Of a stretch of 64,000 nt of DNA, positions 1 through 11,717 are shown piece by piece (the stretch's first letter is position 1; the number at the start of each line of letters is the position of its first letter). Source of the stretch: Agaricus subrufescens (Eukaryota > Basidiomycota > Agaricomycetes > Agaricales > Agaricaceae); assembly GCA_029945375.1 (NCBI GenBank), contig CM057068.1, positions 682,001 to 746,000 on the forward strand, read 5' to 3'. The notes under the pieces are model-generated. The model worked only from the letters and a program-made list of their open reading frames with translations. It ran no database searches and was not told where the DNA came from. Made by a program: the position numbers and the translations under genes.

Positions 1-1389
1 CGTACCGGATATTTGCAATTTGCCCCAAAAGTGTTGCATAGAGCTCGGCATTTGTCCGGTGGTTGGCGGACATGAGTAATAACCTCAAGTCGGGTCTCCT
101 GAACTGATCAAATGTCGTTTCTTCTAAATTGTACCCCATTGACTCGCTCAACGCATCCTTCGTAACCGAGGACAGAATGTCAATTAAGGCCCGGCACATA
201 ATGTATATCGAGGCCAAGGATTTCCGTTCATTGAGAATCGAAGGGATGTCATATGAGCGATTCCGAGAAAGTCCAGGCAACTGAGCCTCATGAAGGCGAA
301 CAACATCAGAGCCAACAGACTCATTTTGGCTCCTCCTCCAACGAGTTATGGAATCTATGACCGCTTTCGAGTTCTTCTGTGCGAGTTGACCGAGTGATCG
401 AAGCACCTCATCAAACTTGGTATCCACGCCAACGCCCATGAAGTCGGGAAGGAGAGGGTTTTGATCCTGCATATGTTGTTACTGAGTCCCTCAACAAAAT
501 GAGAGTAAGAAACTATTACTTACGAGAGAGCAACGAAGGAACTGATCGATCTCACGTTCTGCAAGCGTGACGAACCGAATGAAGATAGCATGAAGAGCGA
601 AATCGAAGGGAGTTTTTGGATCCATGACGACTTTATCCTCTTCAGAATCCACCGGCGGTGACTCAGTTCGGCTGAACTGTCCGAATGGAAGAGGAGGCAT
701 AGGCGGAGGAGAAGCCGAGAACGAGTGACCAAGATCAAGCCCGAATTCTGAAGCTTGATGAAATAAAGATCCAGAATGTGAGTGTTGGGACTTTGCATAC
801 CCATAGCTCTTTGACTTGCCCCGTCCGAACCGAGTCTCGTTTGAGCTTGGAGTCGGCGGCCTGATGAAGGGCGAGGGCGTGTTTCTAGCTTGTACGTGAT
901 TCAAGGAGGACGTAGAGCGGTTGAAAGGGTTTTTGAGGACGGGATAGGAAGTATCTAGCTGTGGAACGGGCGGAGGATCGTTGCTGCTGCCTTTCGTACT
1001 ACTTTTGAACGCATTACGTATTGAGGCGAAGGAAGGCTTTTTGCTGAAGGCAGAGCCTGTTGTGCTGACCGACTGCTGGGGTGTATGTCGCTTGCTCGTG
1101 AAGGCCTTGGTAGTAGTAGAATTAGTAGAATCAACGGAGGCGGAAGAATCCCCTCTGGTGTGGAAGAAGAAACTTCGGTCACTGGAATTTTGAAAATAAG
1201 ATGCTGCAGTTGGTGAATCCCAACCAGAAGTGGCGGCCCCAAAGCCAAACCCCGCGCCAGAACGTCCAAATGGTATCGTCGTTGAACCGCCGTCACCCTC
1301 GTCGAAGTCTCGAGACAAATGAGAAGCTGAAAATGGTAGAGCAACGCGGGGAGCTCACCAGGTATGGTGATTTGAATACCGTCACTCAT
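1..1389 (-). CDS. Mor2/TAO3/Furry cell-morphogenesis scaffold, N-terminal part (runs off the window)
   Basis: N-terminal part of a Furry/Mor2/TAO3-type protein, the very large scaffold of the RAM/Orb6 (NDR kinase) polarity pathway. Three exons are visible: 1389-1359 (opens MSDGIQITIP), 1308-524 and 466-1, with introns of 50 and 57 nt; the joins keep frame (816 nt before exon 3). Residues ~11-245 are a low-complexity Ser/Thr/Pro-rich leader. The conserved region then starts with FDFALHAIFIRFVTLAEREI and continues into RKSLASIYIMCRALIDIL, both typical of the start of the Furry N-terminal domain. The ATG at 1389 is preferred to the later ATG at 1318 because splicing gives the continuous start MSDGIQITIPDFDEG. 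The rest, normally more than 2,000 residues, lies left of the window. Family assignment is from remembered family patterns, not a search. Confidence 0.85.
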
Positions 1390-2379
1390 GATGAAGGTGA
1401 TGGGTGAGCAGAATGGCGAGGTCCAGCCAGAAGGAACAACGGAGGTGCACTTGACCGGAAGTGCAATGGAGGGGACGAGGCCGAGCCGAAGCCAAGCGCT
1501 TGTAAATGGCTCAATCAGGAGCCAAGGTCGACACGCCTAAAATATACCCCGCATCACACTTTTGGTACGTCTAGTGACAAATTGCTTTCGGAACACCCTG
1601 AGTAAGCTTCATCGTGGCAGGAAAGCAACATCGGTATATCCACTAATGACGCGGTTCAGTTACGCGCTACTTGACGACAACTTGAATGACAGAGAAACTT
1701 CTATCCTTTGGCCATCTGGAACAAACCGAAATAGGGGCCCAAGCATAAAAACGTCTCGCCCATCAGAGCAATCGCACCTGCAGAGTTTACACCCCGCCCG
1801 AGTGACCCAACATGGCCGTGCAAATGTGGTAACTCAAATAAAAAGTGCGCCATTCAATATAAATAAGTGCTAAGTAAGATTTCAGACACGAAGTGTTTAC
1901 AGTTACTACTCGTGCCCCTGGTACAGTTGATGATTTCTCGCTGCCAGACTCACGAAGACAGTTTGCACATTAAAATAAAGGCTAGGTGTTCAAGCCTCAC
2001 ACACTGCAATGTCCGGCTGGTTAACCCAGTAAGCAAGCGACGCCAGCAAAGATAAAAAAAAACAGAACGGGGACTTTTTTTTAGGTCCCACTCAATGACT
2101 TATTCCGGCGCATTATTGATTTCATGTTGATCGAATTTCATACAGTGACCGTCACGAAGGACAGAAGTATGCTACTGCAGAGTTACTTGGGTTACTTCCA
2201 CAAGCTGACGACGAGAAAATAGTACAATTGTCGCAACTTTCAGTCCAAATCGACACTAGCCAAAGCTTTCTTCAGTGCCCAGTGAAAATGAGAGACGGTT
2301 CAAACGACTCACTCAATCATGCACCACAAAATGTCGGGTTAACGATCAACTGACAGGGCTCGTCAAACAAGGAAATCAG
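1390..2379. other. Intergenic stretch between Mor2 promoter and F-box cluster
   Basis: About 1 kb without a convincing gene. The first part must hold the Mor2 promoter. From about 2275 the sequence matches the 3' flanks of the other left-cluster A genes (near 5930, 8050 and 11655), so the duplicated unit begins here. Confidence 0.5.
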
Positions 2380-3963
2380 TCATGCTCCCAAAGTCAGCGC
2401 CATGACAAATATTCTGAATGGCACATCACGCCCGGCTTTGAGCTTCTCGATTCTTTGCTTTCCAAAATCATCAAAATTGTCGAGTGGATCCGATAGATCG
2501 TGAAGTCTTCGAACATGAGAAAATTGCCCCCATTTGAGCGTAGGGTAACGCCGATAAGTAGGATAAATTGTCAAATACTTCAATTGTGGCAGTTTCAGCG
2601 CAGTATCCAACCACGCTCCCTGAATGCCAGTATCAATATGCGTTTAATACTATCAGCATACATAAAAGGCAACGTACCAACAACCTGTCTGCGCGTTCCA
2701 CATATCCGGGGTTTATAGTGACAGAACAACAAAGGCGCATGAGTTGCTGGCATTGCTCAATCTGAGCGAGATGCTCCAGCGACATATCCTTTGTCCAGAG
2801 TGTCTCAATGAACCATCCAAGGTGCAGCTCTCGTAGCGTGGAACTGTGGCGGGGCAGCACAGATGTGAAGAAATAATCAACACCTTCGGGGGTGTCAGCT
2901 CCTGGGCAGCGAGAACAGAATCTAAGGTGGTTGAGGCCGGAATATGACGAGAGATAGTTGAGGACTCCATCTGGATGAGTGGTATCAATCGTAAGCTCAT
3001 CAAGATGTATTGAATTCTCAAGCAGAAGGCGACAAATTTGATTGTTCTGCTCGGGAGAATCTGGATGCCGGTTGAACATCAACCGGAGTACCTTCAAACA
3101 TTTGAAATGACGGAAGTGGGCAAGAAAGTCATCGGCTGAGATACAAAGCCCGGTCAGGTCAAGCAGCCTGAGCTTCAGACATGCTGTAGGAGACAGCCCG
3201 GCAAAAAAAGGTGCGAAGACAGGGACTTGAGAAGGGTAATAGGGTCGCGGAATCTTGAACGTGAATTGTTCTAGGGTCGGACATCGTGGCAGAAGATTAG
3301 CAATCTCCCTAATGAAATCGGGAGAGATTTCTTCCCCAATTTCCCAATTTATCGTAACAGAAGATAAATTGGAAAATGATTTGAGAGTAAAACCCGGAAA
3401 GGGTGTCACGATGGCAACTTCAAGTATCAACTCTCTGAGATTCTGGAGAGATCCAAAGGAATTGAATACATCAATTACCAAGGGTGAGACTGGATGTTTG
3501 TTGGGCCAGTGGCACCATCTAATGTGATCAATGAAGGCGATAGAACATAGCCGAGGTTGCACGTACTGGAGGGATTCTAGATGTATCAGGGTTGGAACCA
3601 AGCCGTCAAGCAGCCTAAGCCAGGGAAAATGCCGTTCAGGGGGATCACCGAGAGCAGATATGTCGATAGTTAGTTTCTTTGTGCAACGACTGAAGACCAG
3701 CTCCTTTCCAGCACTGAAATACGTTGAAACTGATGCGTGTTTTTGGAGTGCCCATAACGACATATCTCTGAAGCGGATCGTCTTGAACAACTCAGGTGAG
3801 ATAACGCGTTCAACCTTCTTGTTCAGAACCCGCAGATGACGCCGATCTCTCGCAACCTGCCCCTCTCATCAGCTCTACAGCCATGCCAAACAAGAGTGCT
3901 CACTATCAGTTCTAGTATCTGCAAAATCAACTCATCCGGCAGATCCACGAAGTCAGTCCCCAT
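2380..3963 (-). CDS. F-box protein, family A copy A1
   Basis: Reference copy for family A: four exons, 3963-3904, 3856-3567, 3518-2678 and 2619-2380, giving 476 aa in frame. Exon 1 codes MGTDFVDLPDELILQILELI, the first half of an F-box; exon 2 continues it (RHLRVLNKKVE...SPELFKTIRF). The remaining ~380 residues carry irregular Leu-rich segments (CLKLRLLDLTGL, CLKVLRLMFNRH, HLDELTIDTTH, TLRELHLGW), the usual LRR-like substrate region of fungal F-box proteins. By family knowledge it would bind Skp1 and act as a substrate adaptor of an SCF ubiquitin ligase; the substrate is unknown. Intron 2 (3519-3566, 48 nt) has no stop and could be retained. It is head-to-head with broken copy B1. Confidence 0.8.
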
Positions 3964-4188
3964 GCCTTTCCGAAGGGCAGCTTTCCGTAATTTCAGGGAA
4001 GAGCCACTATGTGATAACGATGTCCGTCCCGGTTAAAACATATATGTGCCGAAAAAAATTCTCACAAATCACCTCATGCCGTCCAGTTAGACGATCTCGA
4101 TGTGTGGCATTATGTTCGACAGACATATAAGTTCCGTGTCTGTCTTTGTTCTACCGCGCAGCTATCCTTTTCTTCTCTTCCAGGGTCG
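3964..4188. promoter_or_regulatory. Shared promoter region of A1 and B1
   Basis: The 225 bp between the two start codons recurs in every A/B pair. Conserved blocks are ATTCTCACAAATCACCTC near 4059 and a TATA-like ATATAA at about 4125, 64 bp upstream of the B1 start codon. Equivalent ATATAA boxes stand 55-67 bp before the start codons of B2 (9903), B3 (13459) and B4 (26530-26535, minus strand). Promoter function is inferred from position and conservation. Confidence 0.55.
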
Positions 4189-5461
4189 ATGACTCGTCTT
4201 CCTGTCGAGCTGATAGACGAAATCCTCGCTTTGGCTGTTGACCTAGGTGTAATCCAGGCCGGTGAGGTATCTCGCATCTGCACTCGCTGGGGGTGCCTCC
4301 AAAGGCTCCTCTTCAGGAGCATTCCACTTGACCCCTTCGAACTTGAACACGACGTTCTTGACCTCACTCTACCCCAACATAGGCACTTAACCTCTTACAT
4401 TGAGGAAATCCATATTGTTCCTCGCCCAGCCCCCTGTGACCTCCCTCATGACCAAGAAAGATCTATCACCATCGTTCACGAAGTTCCTGGGCAGCCTCAC
4501 GAATCCTCGTGGAATAATATTCCACGATGCATGCGTCAAGTGGACAAGTTTGTCAACAAGCAGTCGCAACTCACTCCTTGCTGTCTTCCAGTGTGACTCG
4601 TTCCGCTCCCTGGAAGTCAATCTCACCCAGCCTCTTCCATCCTGGATGCTTTCCTGTGCATCAATCCTCACCATCAGATGTGTTGGGCTCTACATGCTGC
4701 CCCGCTGATTGAAGGTCCCATTCCTGACCGGTGCTCCCTTACGCATCTGGTATTGGCCACTCATGCTACTATCCAAATGATGGCTGCATTCTGTGTACAA
4801 CAGCCCGGTTCGGCCAAGGTTCTGTTCAGACAGCTGGACCACCTTTGCTTAGAGTACTTTGAAGTTCCTTACGAGTTCGCAATAGCTCCGTTTGTCGAAG
4901 ACTTCATTGTCTCCTTAGGCCCTCAATTGAAGGTGCTGGACCTTGACATTGAAATCTGCCGTAAGTTATATTCTACATCCACGTTTACTGGTAATCTCAT
5001 CTTCCACTTGAGGAACTTCCCTTCCTCTCTCGGCATCAGTATTTTGCCACCTTGGTTCTCTGCAAGAACTAAACATTCGACTCATCGGATATTTGCCTGG
5101 AAATGGCACTCTGCAATCTGCTGAGATTTATATACCCTCTTTTTTCGACCTTTGGCCAGTTTCATCACCTATAACATCGCTTTCGCTGGGAGTCGAAGAA
5201 GTGACGCCAGTCAACGAAGGCCCAGACACCCCTTATACATGCAGGTATCAGAATTTGCTTCGTCGTACCCATCAACAGTTGTCTTCCGATAAATGGCGTT
5301 ACCTAGCTTCAGCATCGATTTTGGTGGATGTACAAGATGGGTCAGGAGAGTCGGACAAAACAGATGGTGTCATACGTACAGGTGACAATACGCTAGAATT
5401 GAAAACACTTCTGCGTGTAAACAATCCGAGGATTGTTGCCGCTGTCCCGCGGATACAATAG
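4189..5461 (+). pseudogene. F-box protein, family B copy B1, broken by two frameshifts
   Basis: Opens like the intact B genes (MTRLPVELIDEILALAVDLG, then ICTRW) and aligns with them over the whole length, including the single intron after DLDIEIC (donor near 4960) and the C-terminal exon ending near 5461. Two single-base shifts break exon 1. The first is near 4455-4465, where PHDQ jumps frame before KDLSPSFTKFLG. The second is near 4700-4706, where LYMLP jumps frame before LIEGPIPDRCSLTHL. A normal product is therefore unlikely beyond residue ~90. It is divergent from A1. A sequencing error could mimic one shift, but two in one gene make decay more likely. Confidence 0.75.
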
Positions 5462-6043
5462 TGTTGCTAGACTATATACCCCAGTTTGCTCTTCGGTGAT
5501 TGACTACCTATCAGAAGAAATCTGAAATCTGAACTACCAAAAGGCAAAATAGAAGTTTGAAAGATGTGCGACATCTTCAGTTCATTAACATGCCCTATGA
5601 ACTCCATCAAATATAGCATTCTCTGGCATAGGACAAAATTAATAAGTCATGCCTTACAAGTTGTGGGCAAGGAACTTAAAACACACTGTATGCGCGTATC
5701 TAACTTGCACCTTCAAGGGTAGGATAACAGGTACTTACTAAGGTCCCAATTTATGGCCTATTCCGGTGCATAGTGTTGATATCATGTAGATCGAATTTCA
5801 TACGGTAACCGTCACGGGAAGTAAGTGTATCATTGCTATGTAGGATTACAAGGGCTGTTTCCACAAGTCGACGATGAGAAATAGTACAATCGGCGAAACT
5901 TTCGGTCCAAATCGGCACCAGCCCCGAAATTCTCTTCAACACCCAGTGGAAATGGAACTGGTGCAAACGACTCACTCGACCGTGCACCATAAATTTTCGG
6001 ATCAGTTATCAAATGGCAGGACTCGTCAAACAAGAGGAACCAA
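5462..6043. other. Intergenic duplicated flank
   Basis: No gene seen. The right half (about 5740-6043) is similar to 2100-2379, 7920-8161 and 11655-11717, the 3' flanks of the other left-cluster A genes, so it belongs to the duplicated unit. Confidence 0.5.
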
Positions 6044-7635
6044 TCATGGTCCCAAGGTGGGCGACACGGTAGATATTTTGAATGTCACCACACGCTCGGC
6101 TTTGAGCTCCTCAATCCTTCGCATTCCAAATTTATCAAAGTCGCCAATTGGATCCAATCCAAAGTGGATACTTCGAATGTAGCAAAATTCCCCATGGTCG
6201 AGCGTAGGGTAACGCCGACCAGGGTAAGTAGGGGAAATTATCAAACACTCCAACCGCGGCAGTCTGAGTGCAGTATCTAACCATGCTCCCTGAATCTCAT
6301 TATCAGTATGTGTTTAATATCACCATGGCGCAACGTACCAACGACCTGTCTGTGTGTTCCAGAAATCCAGGTTTTATAGTGACTGAACAATAAAGGTGTG
6401 TGAGTTGTTGGCACTTCTCAATCTGAGCGAGATGCTCCAGCGACATGTCCTTTGTCCAGAGTGTTTCAACAAGCCATCCCAGGTGCAGCTCCCGTAGCGT
6501 GGCACTGTGGCGTGGCAGCACAGACTTGAAGAAATAATCAACACCCTCAGGAGTGTCAGCACCTGGGTAACGTGAACGGAATTGGAGATGGTTGAGGCCA
6601 GAATATGATGAGAGATATTTGAGGACTCCATCTGGATGAGTGGTATCAATCGTAAGCTCATCAAGATGTATTGAATTCTCAAGCAGAAGGCGACAAATTT
6701 GATTGTTCTGCTCGGGTGGATCTGGATGGCGGTTGAACATCAACCGGAGTACCTTCAAACATTTGAAATGACGGAAGTGGGTACGGAAGTCGTCGGCAGA
6801 GATACAAAGCCCGGTCAAGTCAAGTAACCTGAGCTTCAGACATGCTGTAGGTGGCAGGTCGGCAAAAAAAAGCGCGAACACAGGAACCTGGGAAGGGTAA
6901 TAGGGTCGCGGGATGTTAAAGGTGAATTGTTCTAGGGTCGGACATCGTGGCAGGAGATCAGCAATCTCCCTGATGAAGTCTGGAGAGACTTCTTGCCCGA
7001 CTTCCCAGTTTATTGTAACAGAAGATAAGTTGGAAAATGATTTGAGAGTGAAACCTGCAAAAGGTGTCACGATGACAACCCAAAGTATCAACTCTCTGAG
7101 ATTCTGGAGAGACCCGAAGGAATTGAATACATCAAGTACCAAGGGTGACTCGACTGGATGATTGTCGGGCCAGTGAGACCATCTGATGTGATCAATGAAG
7201 GCAATAAAGTATAACCGAGGTTGTACGTACTGGAGGGATTCTAGATGTACCAGAGTTGGCACTAAACCGTCAAGCAGTCTGAGCCAGGGAAGGTGCTGCT
7301 CATAGGGATCGCCAACACCATATGTATTGATCACTAACTTCTTTGTGCAGCGACTGAAAACCAGCTCTTTTCTGATATCGAAATACTCAGAAAGTGATGT
7401 GTATTTTCGGTATGTCCACATTGAGTTTCCTTGAAAGCGGACTGTCTTGAACAGCACAGGTGAGATAAGATGTTCAAGCCTCTTATTCAGAATGCGCAGA
7501 TGACGCAGATCGAGTCTCCCATCCTGCCCCTTCAGTTCCATCAGCTCTACAGCCAAGCCAAAGAAGAATGCTCACCGTCATTTCGAGTATCTCCCAAATC
7601 AGTTCATCTGGCAGATCCATGAAGTTAGTCCCCAT
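6044..7635 (-). CDS. F-box protein, family A copy A2
   Basis: Four exons (7635-7576, 7523-7231, 7182-6339, 6289-6044) encode about 480 aa in frame. Exon 1 reads MGTNFMDLPDELIWEILEMT. It differs from A1 by DGRLDLRHLRIL at the start of exon 2 and by an extra Glu (HPVESPLV) in exon 3. Intron 2 (7183-7230, 48 nt) lacks stops, so spliced and retained forms would both stay in frame. Unlike A1, A3 and A4 it has no B gene upstream: the DNA at 7636-8160 shows no F-box sequence, so the partner was lost or never copied. Confidence 0.8.
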
Positions 7636-8161
7636 GCCTGTCTGAAGAGCAGCAGCTTTGCGTAAATTCAAGGAAGAGGCACGAAGTGAGTGTCAATCTC
7701 GGCGCTTAAAAGATTAACATCAATAAACCGGCTCAAAACCGGCAATCCTTTGAATTTTGCCCAGAATCCCTACAATCGGGAGGCAATCCTCCCAATCACG
7801 TCCAGTTGTCAAGTCAATCAGTCAAATCTTTTGGTTTGCAATACATTCTTACACAGAAGAGAATACGTTCGTTCAAGCTTTAAGGAAGATTGCCATTTGT
7901 GGGGTGCGGATCACAAAAATAATTATGTGATTATTATGGTATCATTGGTATTGAATGCAGGATTACAAGGGCTGCTTCCAGAAGTCGACGACGAGAAATA
8001 GTACAACTGTCGAAACTTTCAGTTTAATTCGGCACTAGTCCCGATATCCTCTTCAATGCAAAGTAGAAATGAGAGACGGTTCAAACGACTCACTCAACCA
8101 TACACCACAAAATGTCGGATCAATTATCAGATGGCAGGACTCGGTAAACAAGAGGAACCAA
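7636..8161. other. Intergenic; site where a family B partner is missing
   Basis: By analogy with the other pairs a B gene would be expected on the plus strand here, but no B-like sequence is visible. The right part (7920-8161) is the repeated 3' flank of A3. No gene is supported. Confidence 0.45.
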
Positions 8162-9738
8162 TCATGCCCCCAAAGTGGGCGACGCAATCTTTATTCTGAA
8201 TGGCACCACACGCCCGGCTTTGAGCTTCTCGATCCTTCGCATCCCAAATTTATCAAGGTCCCTAAAATCCATTTGACCGTCGATACTTTGAATGTGGCAG
8301 AATTGCCCGCGGTCGAGCGTAGGGTAATGTGGACGAGGGTAAGTGGGATAAATTGTCAAACACCTTAACCGTGGCAGTTTCAGTGCAGTATCCAGCCATG
8401 CTCCCTGAATCTCATTATCAGTATGTGTTTAATATCACAATGAGGCAACGTACCAACAATTTGTCTGCGCGTTTGACATATCCAGGGTTTATAGTTACTG
8501 AACAATAAAGGTACACGAGTTGTTGGCATTGCTCAATCTGAGCGAGATATTCCAGCGGCATGTCCTGGGTCCAGAGTGTTTCAATGAGCCATCCCAGGTG
8601 TAACTGGCGTAGCGTGGAACTGTGGCGGGGCAGCACAGATGTGAAGAAATAACCAACACCTTCAGGCGTGTCAGCTCCTGGGTACCGAGAACGAAATTGG
8701 AGGTGGTTGAGGCCAGAATATGATGAGAGATATTTGAGGACTCCATCTGGATGAGTGGTATCGATGGTGAGTTCATCAAGATGTACCGAATTCTCAAGTA
8801 GAAGGCGACAAATTTGATCGTTTTGCTCAGGTGAATCCGGATGCCGATTGAAAATCAACCGCAGCACCTTCAAAGATTTGAAATGACGAAAGTGGGCACG
8901 GAAGTCGTCGGCAGAGATACAAAGCCCGGTCAAGTCAAGTAACCTGAGCTTCAGACATGCCGTAGGTGGCAGGTCGGCAAAAAAGAGTGCGAACACAGGA
9001 ACCTGAGAAGGGTAATAGGGTCGTGGGATGTTGAACGTAAACTGTTCTAGGGTCGGGCATCGTGGCAGGAGATCAGCAATCTCCCTGATGAAATCTGGGG
9101 AGACTTCTTGTCCGATTTCCCAGTTTATTGTAACAGAAGACAGATTAGAGAATGATTTGAGAGTAAAACCAGGAAAAGGTGTCATGATGATAACCTCAAG
9201 TGTCAACTCTCTGAGATTGTGGAGAGACCCAAAGGAATTGAATACATCAATTACCAAGGGTGAGACTAGATGATTGTTGGGCCAGTGGCACCATCTAATG
9301 TGATCAATGAAAGCAATAGAACATAGCCGAGTTGCACGTACTGGAGGGATTCTAAATGGATCAGAGTTGGAACTAGGCGGTCAAGCAGTCTGAGCCAGGG
9401 AAGGTGCTGCTCAGGGGGATCGCCGCCACCATATGTATCAATGTTTAACTTCTGCGTGCAACGGCTGAAGACTAGCTCTTTCCCGACATCGAGATACCCA
9501 GAAAGTGTTGTGTATGTTCGGCCTAATGATATCAACTCTTTTTGAAAGTGGACCGTCTTGAACAGCGCGGGTGAGATAAGATGTTCCACTTTCTTATTCA
9601 GAACCCGCAGATGACGCCGATCTCTCGCAACCTGCCCCTCTCATCAGCTCTACAGCCATGCCAAACAAGAGTCCTTACTATCAGTTCGAGTATCTGCAAA
9701 ATCAGTTCATCTGGCAGATCCAGGAAGTCAGTCCCCAT
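8162..9738 (-). CDS. F-box protein, family A copy A3
   Basis: Exons 9738-9679, 9631-9342, 9294-8454 and 8404-8162 give 477 aa. Read without splicing, the frame breaks near 9260, but the shift lies inside intron 2 (9295-9341, 47 nt, GTACGT...ATTAG). With that intron removed the protein is intact, which supports real splicing there. Exon 3 is nearly identical to A4, pointing to recent duplication or gene conversion. The segment after SPALFKTVHF (QKELISLGRTYTTLSGY) differs from every other copy. It is divergent from B2 with 228 bp between start codons. Confidence 0.8.
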
Positions 9739-9966
9739 GGCTTTCTGAAGGTTAGCTTTCCGTAATTTCAGGGAAGAGCCACGATGTGATAACGATGCCC
9801 ATCTCGGTTAAAACATTCATGTGCCGGGAAAAATTCTCACAAATCACCTCATGCCGTCCAGCTAGACAATGTCGATACTGTGTGGCGTTATGTTCAACAG
9901 ACATATAAGTTCCGTATCTGTCTTTTTTCTACCGCGCAGTTACCCCTTTCTTGTCTCCCAGTGTCG
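9739..9966. promoter_or_regulatory. Shared promoter region of A3 and B2
   Basis: The 228 bp between the divergent start codons carries the same blocks as the A1/B1 spacer: ATTCTCACAAATCACCTC and ATATAA at 9903, 64 bp before the B2 start. Confidence 0.5.
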
Positions 9967-11245
9967 ATGATTCGTCTTCCTGTCGAGCTGATAGACGAAA
10001 TCCTCGCTTTGGCTGTTGACCTAGGCACAATCAAGGCCAGTGAGGTATCTCGCATCTGCACTCGCTGGAGGTGCTTCCAAAGTCTCCTCTTCAAGAGCAT
10101 CTCACTTGACCCCTTCGAAAAGGATATTCTCGACCTGACCTTGCCTGCACACAGGCACTTGGCCTCTTACATCGAGGAGCTCCAGGTCATTCCTCACTCA
10201 GCCTCCTGTAGCTCCCTCCATAACTCTAACAAAGACCTGCCTTCATTCTTCTGGAATTTCCTTGGTTGCCTCACGAGTCCTCGTGGAATCTTATTCCACG
10301 ATGTACGTGTCAAGTGGACAAGTCTACCAACAAGCAGTCGCAACTCACTCCTTGCTGCCTTGCAATGCAACTCGTTCCGCTCCCTGGCAGTCTCTCTCAC
10401 CGACTTACCTCTTCCGTCCTGGGTGCTCCCCAGTGCATCAATCCTTACCCTCAAATCTGCTTGGTACCCGCTGCCCTCACTATTTGAAGGGCCAATTCCC
10501 GACCCGTGTTCCCTTACGCATCTAATATTGGTCAATAATACTGCCATCCGGCGGATGGCCGAGTTCTGTGTCCAGCAGCCTGATTCAGCCAAGGTTCTAC
10601 TCAACCAGCTGGACCATCTTTCATTAGAGGACTGCGACACATACTTACAGTCCCCAATCGCTCCGTTTCTCAAGGACTTGATTGTCTTCTTGGGTACCCA
10701 GCTGAAGACGCTGGATCTTGGTGTTAGAGTTGACAGTAAGTCGTGTTCTATATTCATGTACTCCGGTAATAGAATGATCTTATCTTCCGCTAGATGCTCA
10801 CGAACATGCCGAGTCTTTTCCTGTCTCGGCAATAGCATTTCGCCATCTTGACTCACTACAGCAATTAAATATTCGACTCACAGGGTTTTCCGTTCGAGAC
10901 AGCGCCCTGCAATTCGCAGAACATCATATGCCCTCTGTCCTCGAATGGTTGCCAGCTCCTTCATCTATAACATCGCTTTCTCTCAGAATCGTAGTGCACA
11001 GGCTAGCTAAGCAAGGACATACCATTTATTCAGACAGCTATCCACAATTGCTTAAATCTATTTCATGTCAATTGGCTTCTGGTAAATGGTATTCCGTGCC
11101 TTCAGCGTTCCTTTCGGTGGACGTGAAGGATAGGTCAAGGGCGCCGGGTCGAACAGATACAACCATAAACACAGGTGCAGAAACACCTATACTCACGGCA
11201 CTTCTGCGTGTAAGCCATTCTGGAATTGTAGCCGGTGTCCCGTAG
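9967..11245 (+). CDS. F-box protein, family B copy B2
   Basis: Two exons, 9967-10735 and 10836-11245, give 392 aa in frame. The N-terminal F-box reads IRLPVELIDEILALAVDLG...SRICTRWRCFQSLLFKSI and lies within residues 1-50. The rest has spaced Leu-rich segments (SILTLKS, CSLTHLILVNN, LDHLSLEDCD, LKTLDLGVRVD). The start at 9967 is preferred to the in-frame ATG at 9880, because the latter sits in the promoter-like region just before the ATATAA box. By family knowledge it is an SCF adaptor; the substrate is unknown. Exon 1 is nearly identical to B3, while the second exon differs more. Confidence 0.8.
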
Positions 11246-11717
11246 GTACAATCCTGTCGATCGGATACTTAGTTTACGTCGCTTTTTGGTGATCGACTAC
11301 TTACAAAACAGGAGTCATAAATCCGAACTTCCACTAGGGCTTAGGATAAAGTTTAAAATTTCTGCTACTTCATCTCCAATCTATTCAAATACATGACACA
11401 CACGGAATAAAATCAACACAGGCATTGAACTGACTATAACCCAGTAAATCTCTCTAGGCATACGGCTCAAGATGAAACGCCGTAAGCTTCTCAAACTTTC
11501 CTCGCCCTATAAGTGCATAAGTGAGGGGCATCATCATGTGAAGGTACACTGTTGATCATGACGACTCCCAAGCCGAGTGAGACATCCTACAGGAATACCA
11601 AGAAGCATCCAAGGCTCCTACCCAGCTCGCTCACGTGCGTACGTCCTTATAGCGGACTCAGCCAAACACGAACAAGGACTTATCAAATGACAGGACTCGT
11701 CAAACAAGAGGAACCAA
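11246..11717. repeat. Direct repeat with 14829-15170 (3' flanks of B2 and B3)
   Basis: About 300 bp after B2 closely matches the 3' flank of B3: shared words include AGTCATAAATCCGAAC, TACAGGCATTGAACTG-like and ATGAAAC..CGTAAGCTTCTCAA. The duplication that produced B2 and B3 therefore included downstream DNA. From about 11655 the sequence becomes the repeated A-gene 3' flank. No gene is seen. Confidence 0.7.

Noticed and set aside
9258..9265. Frameshift in copy A3
   Set aside because: The one-base length difference is within intron 2 (9295-9341) and has no effect on the spliced product.
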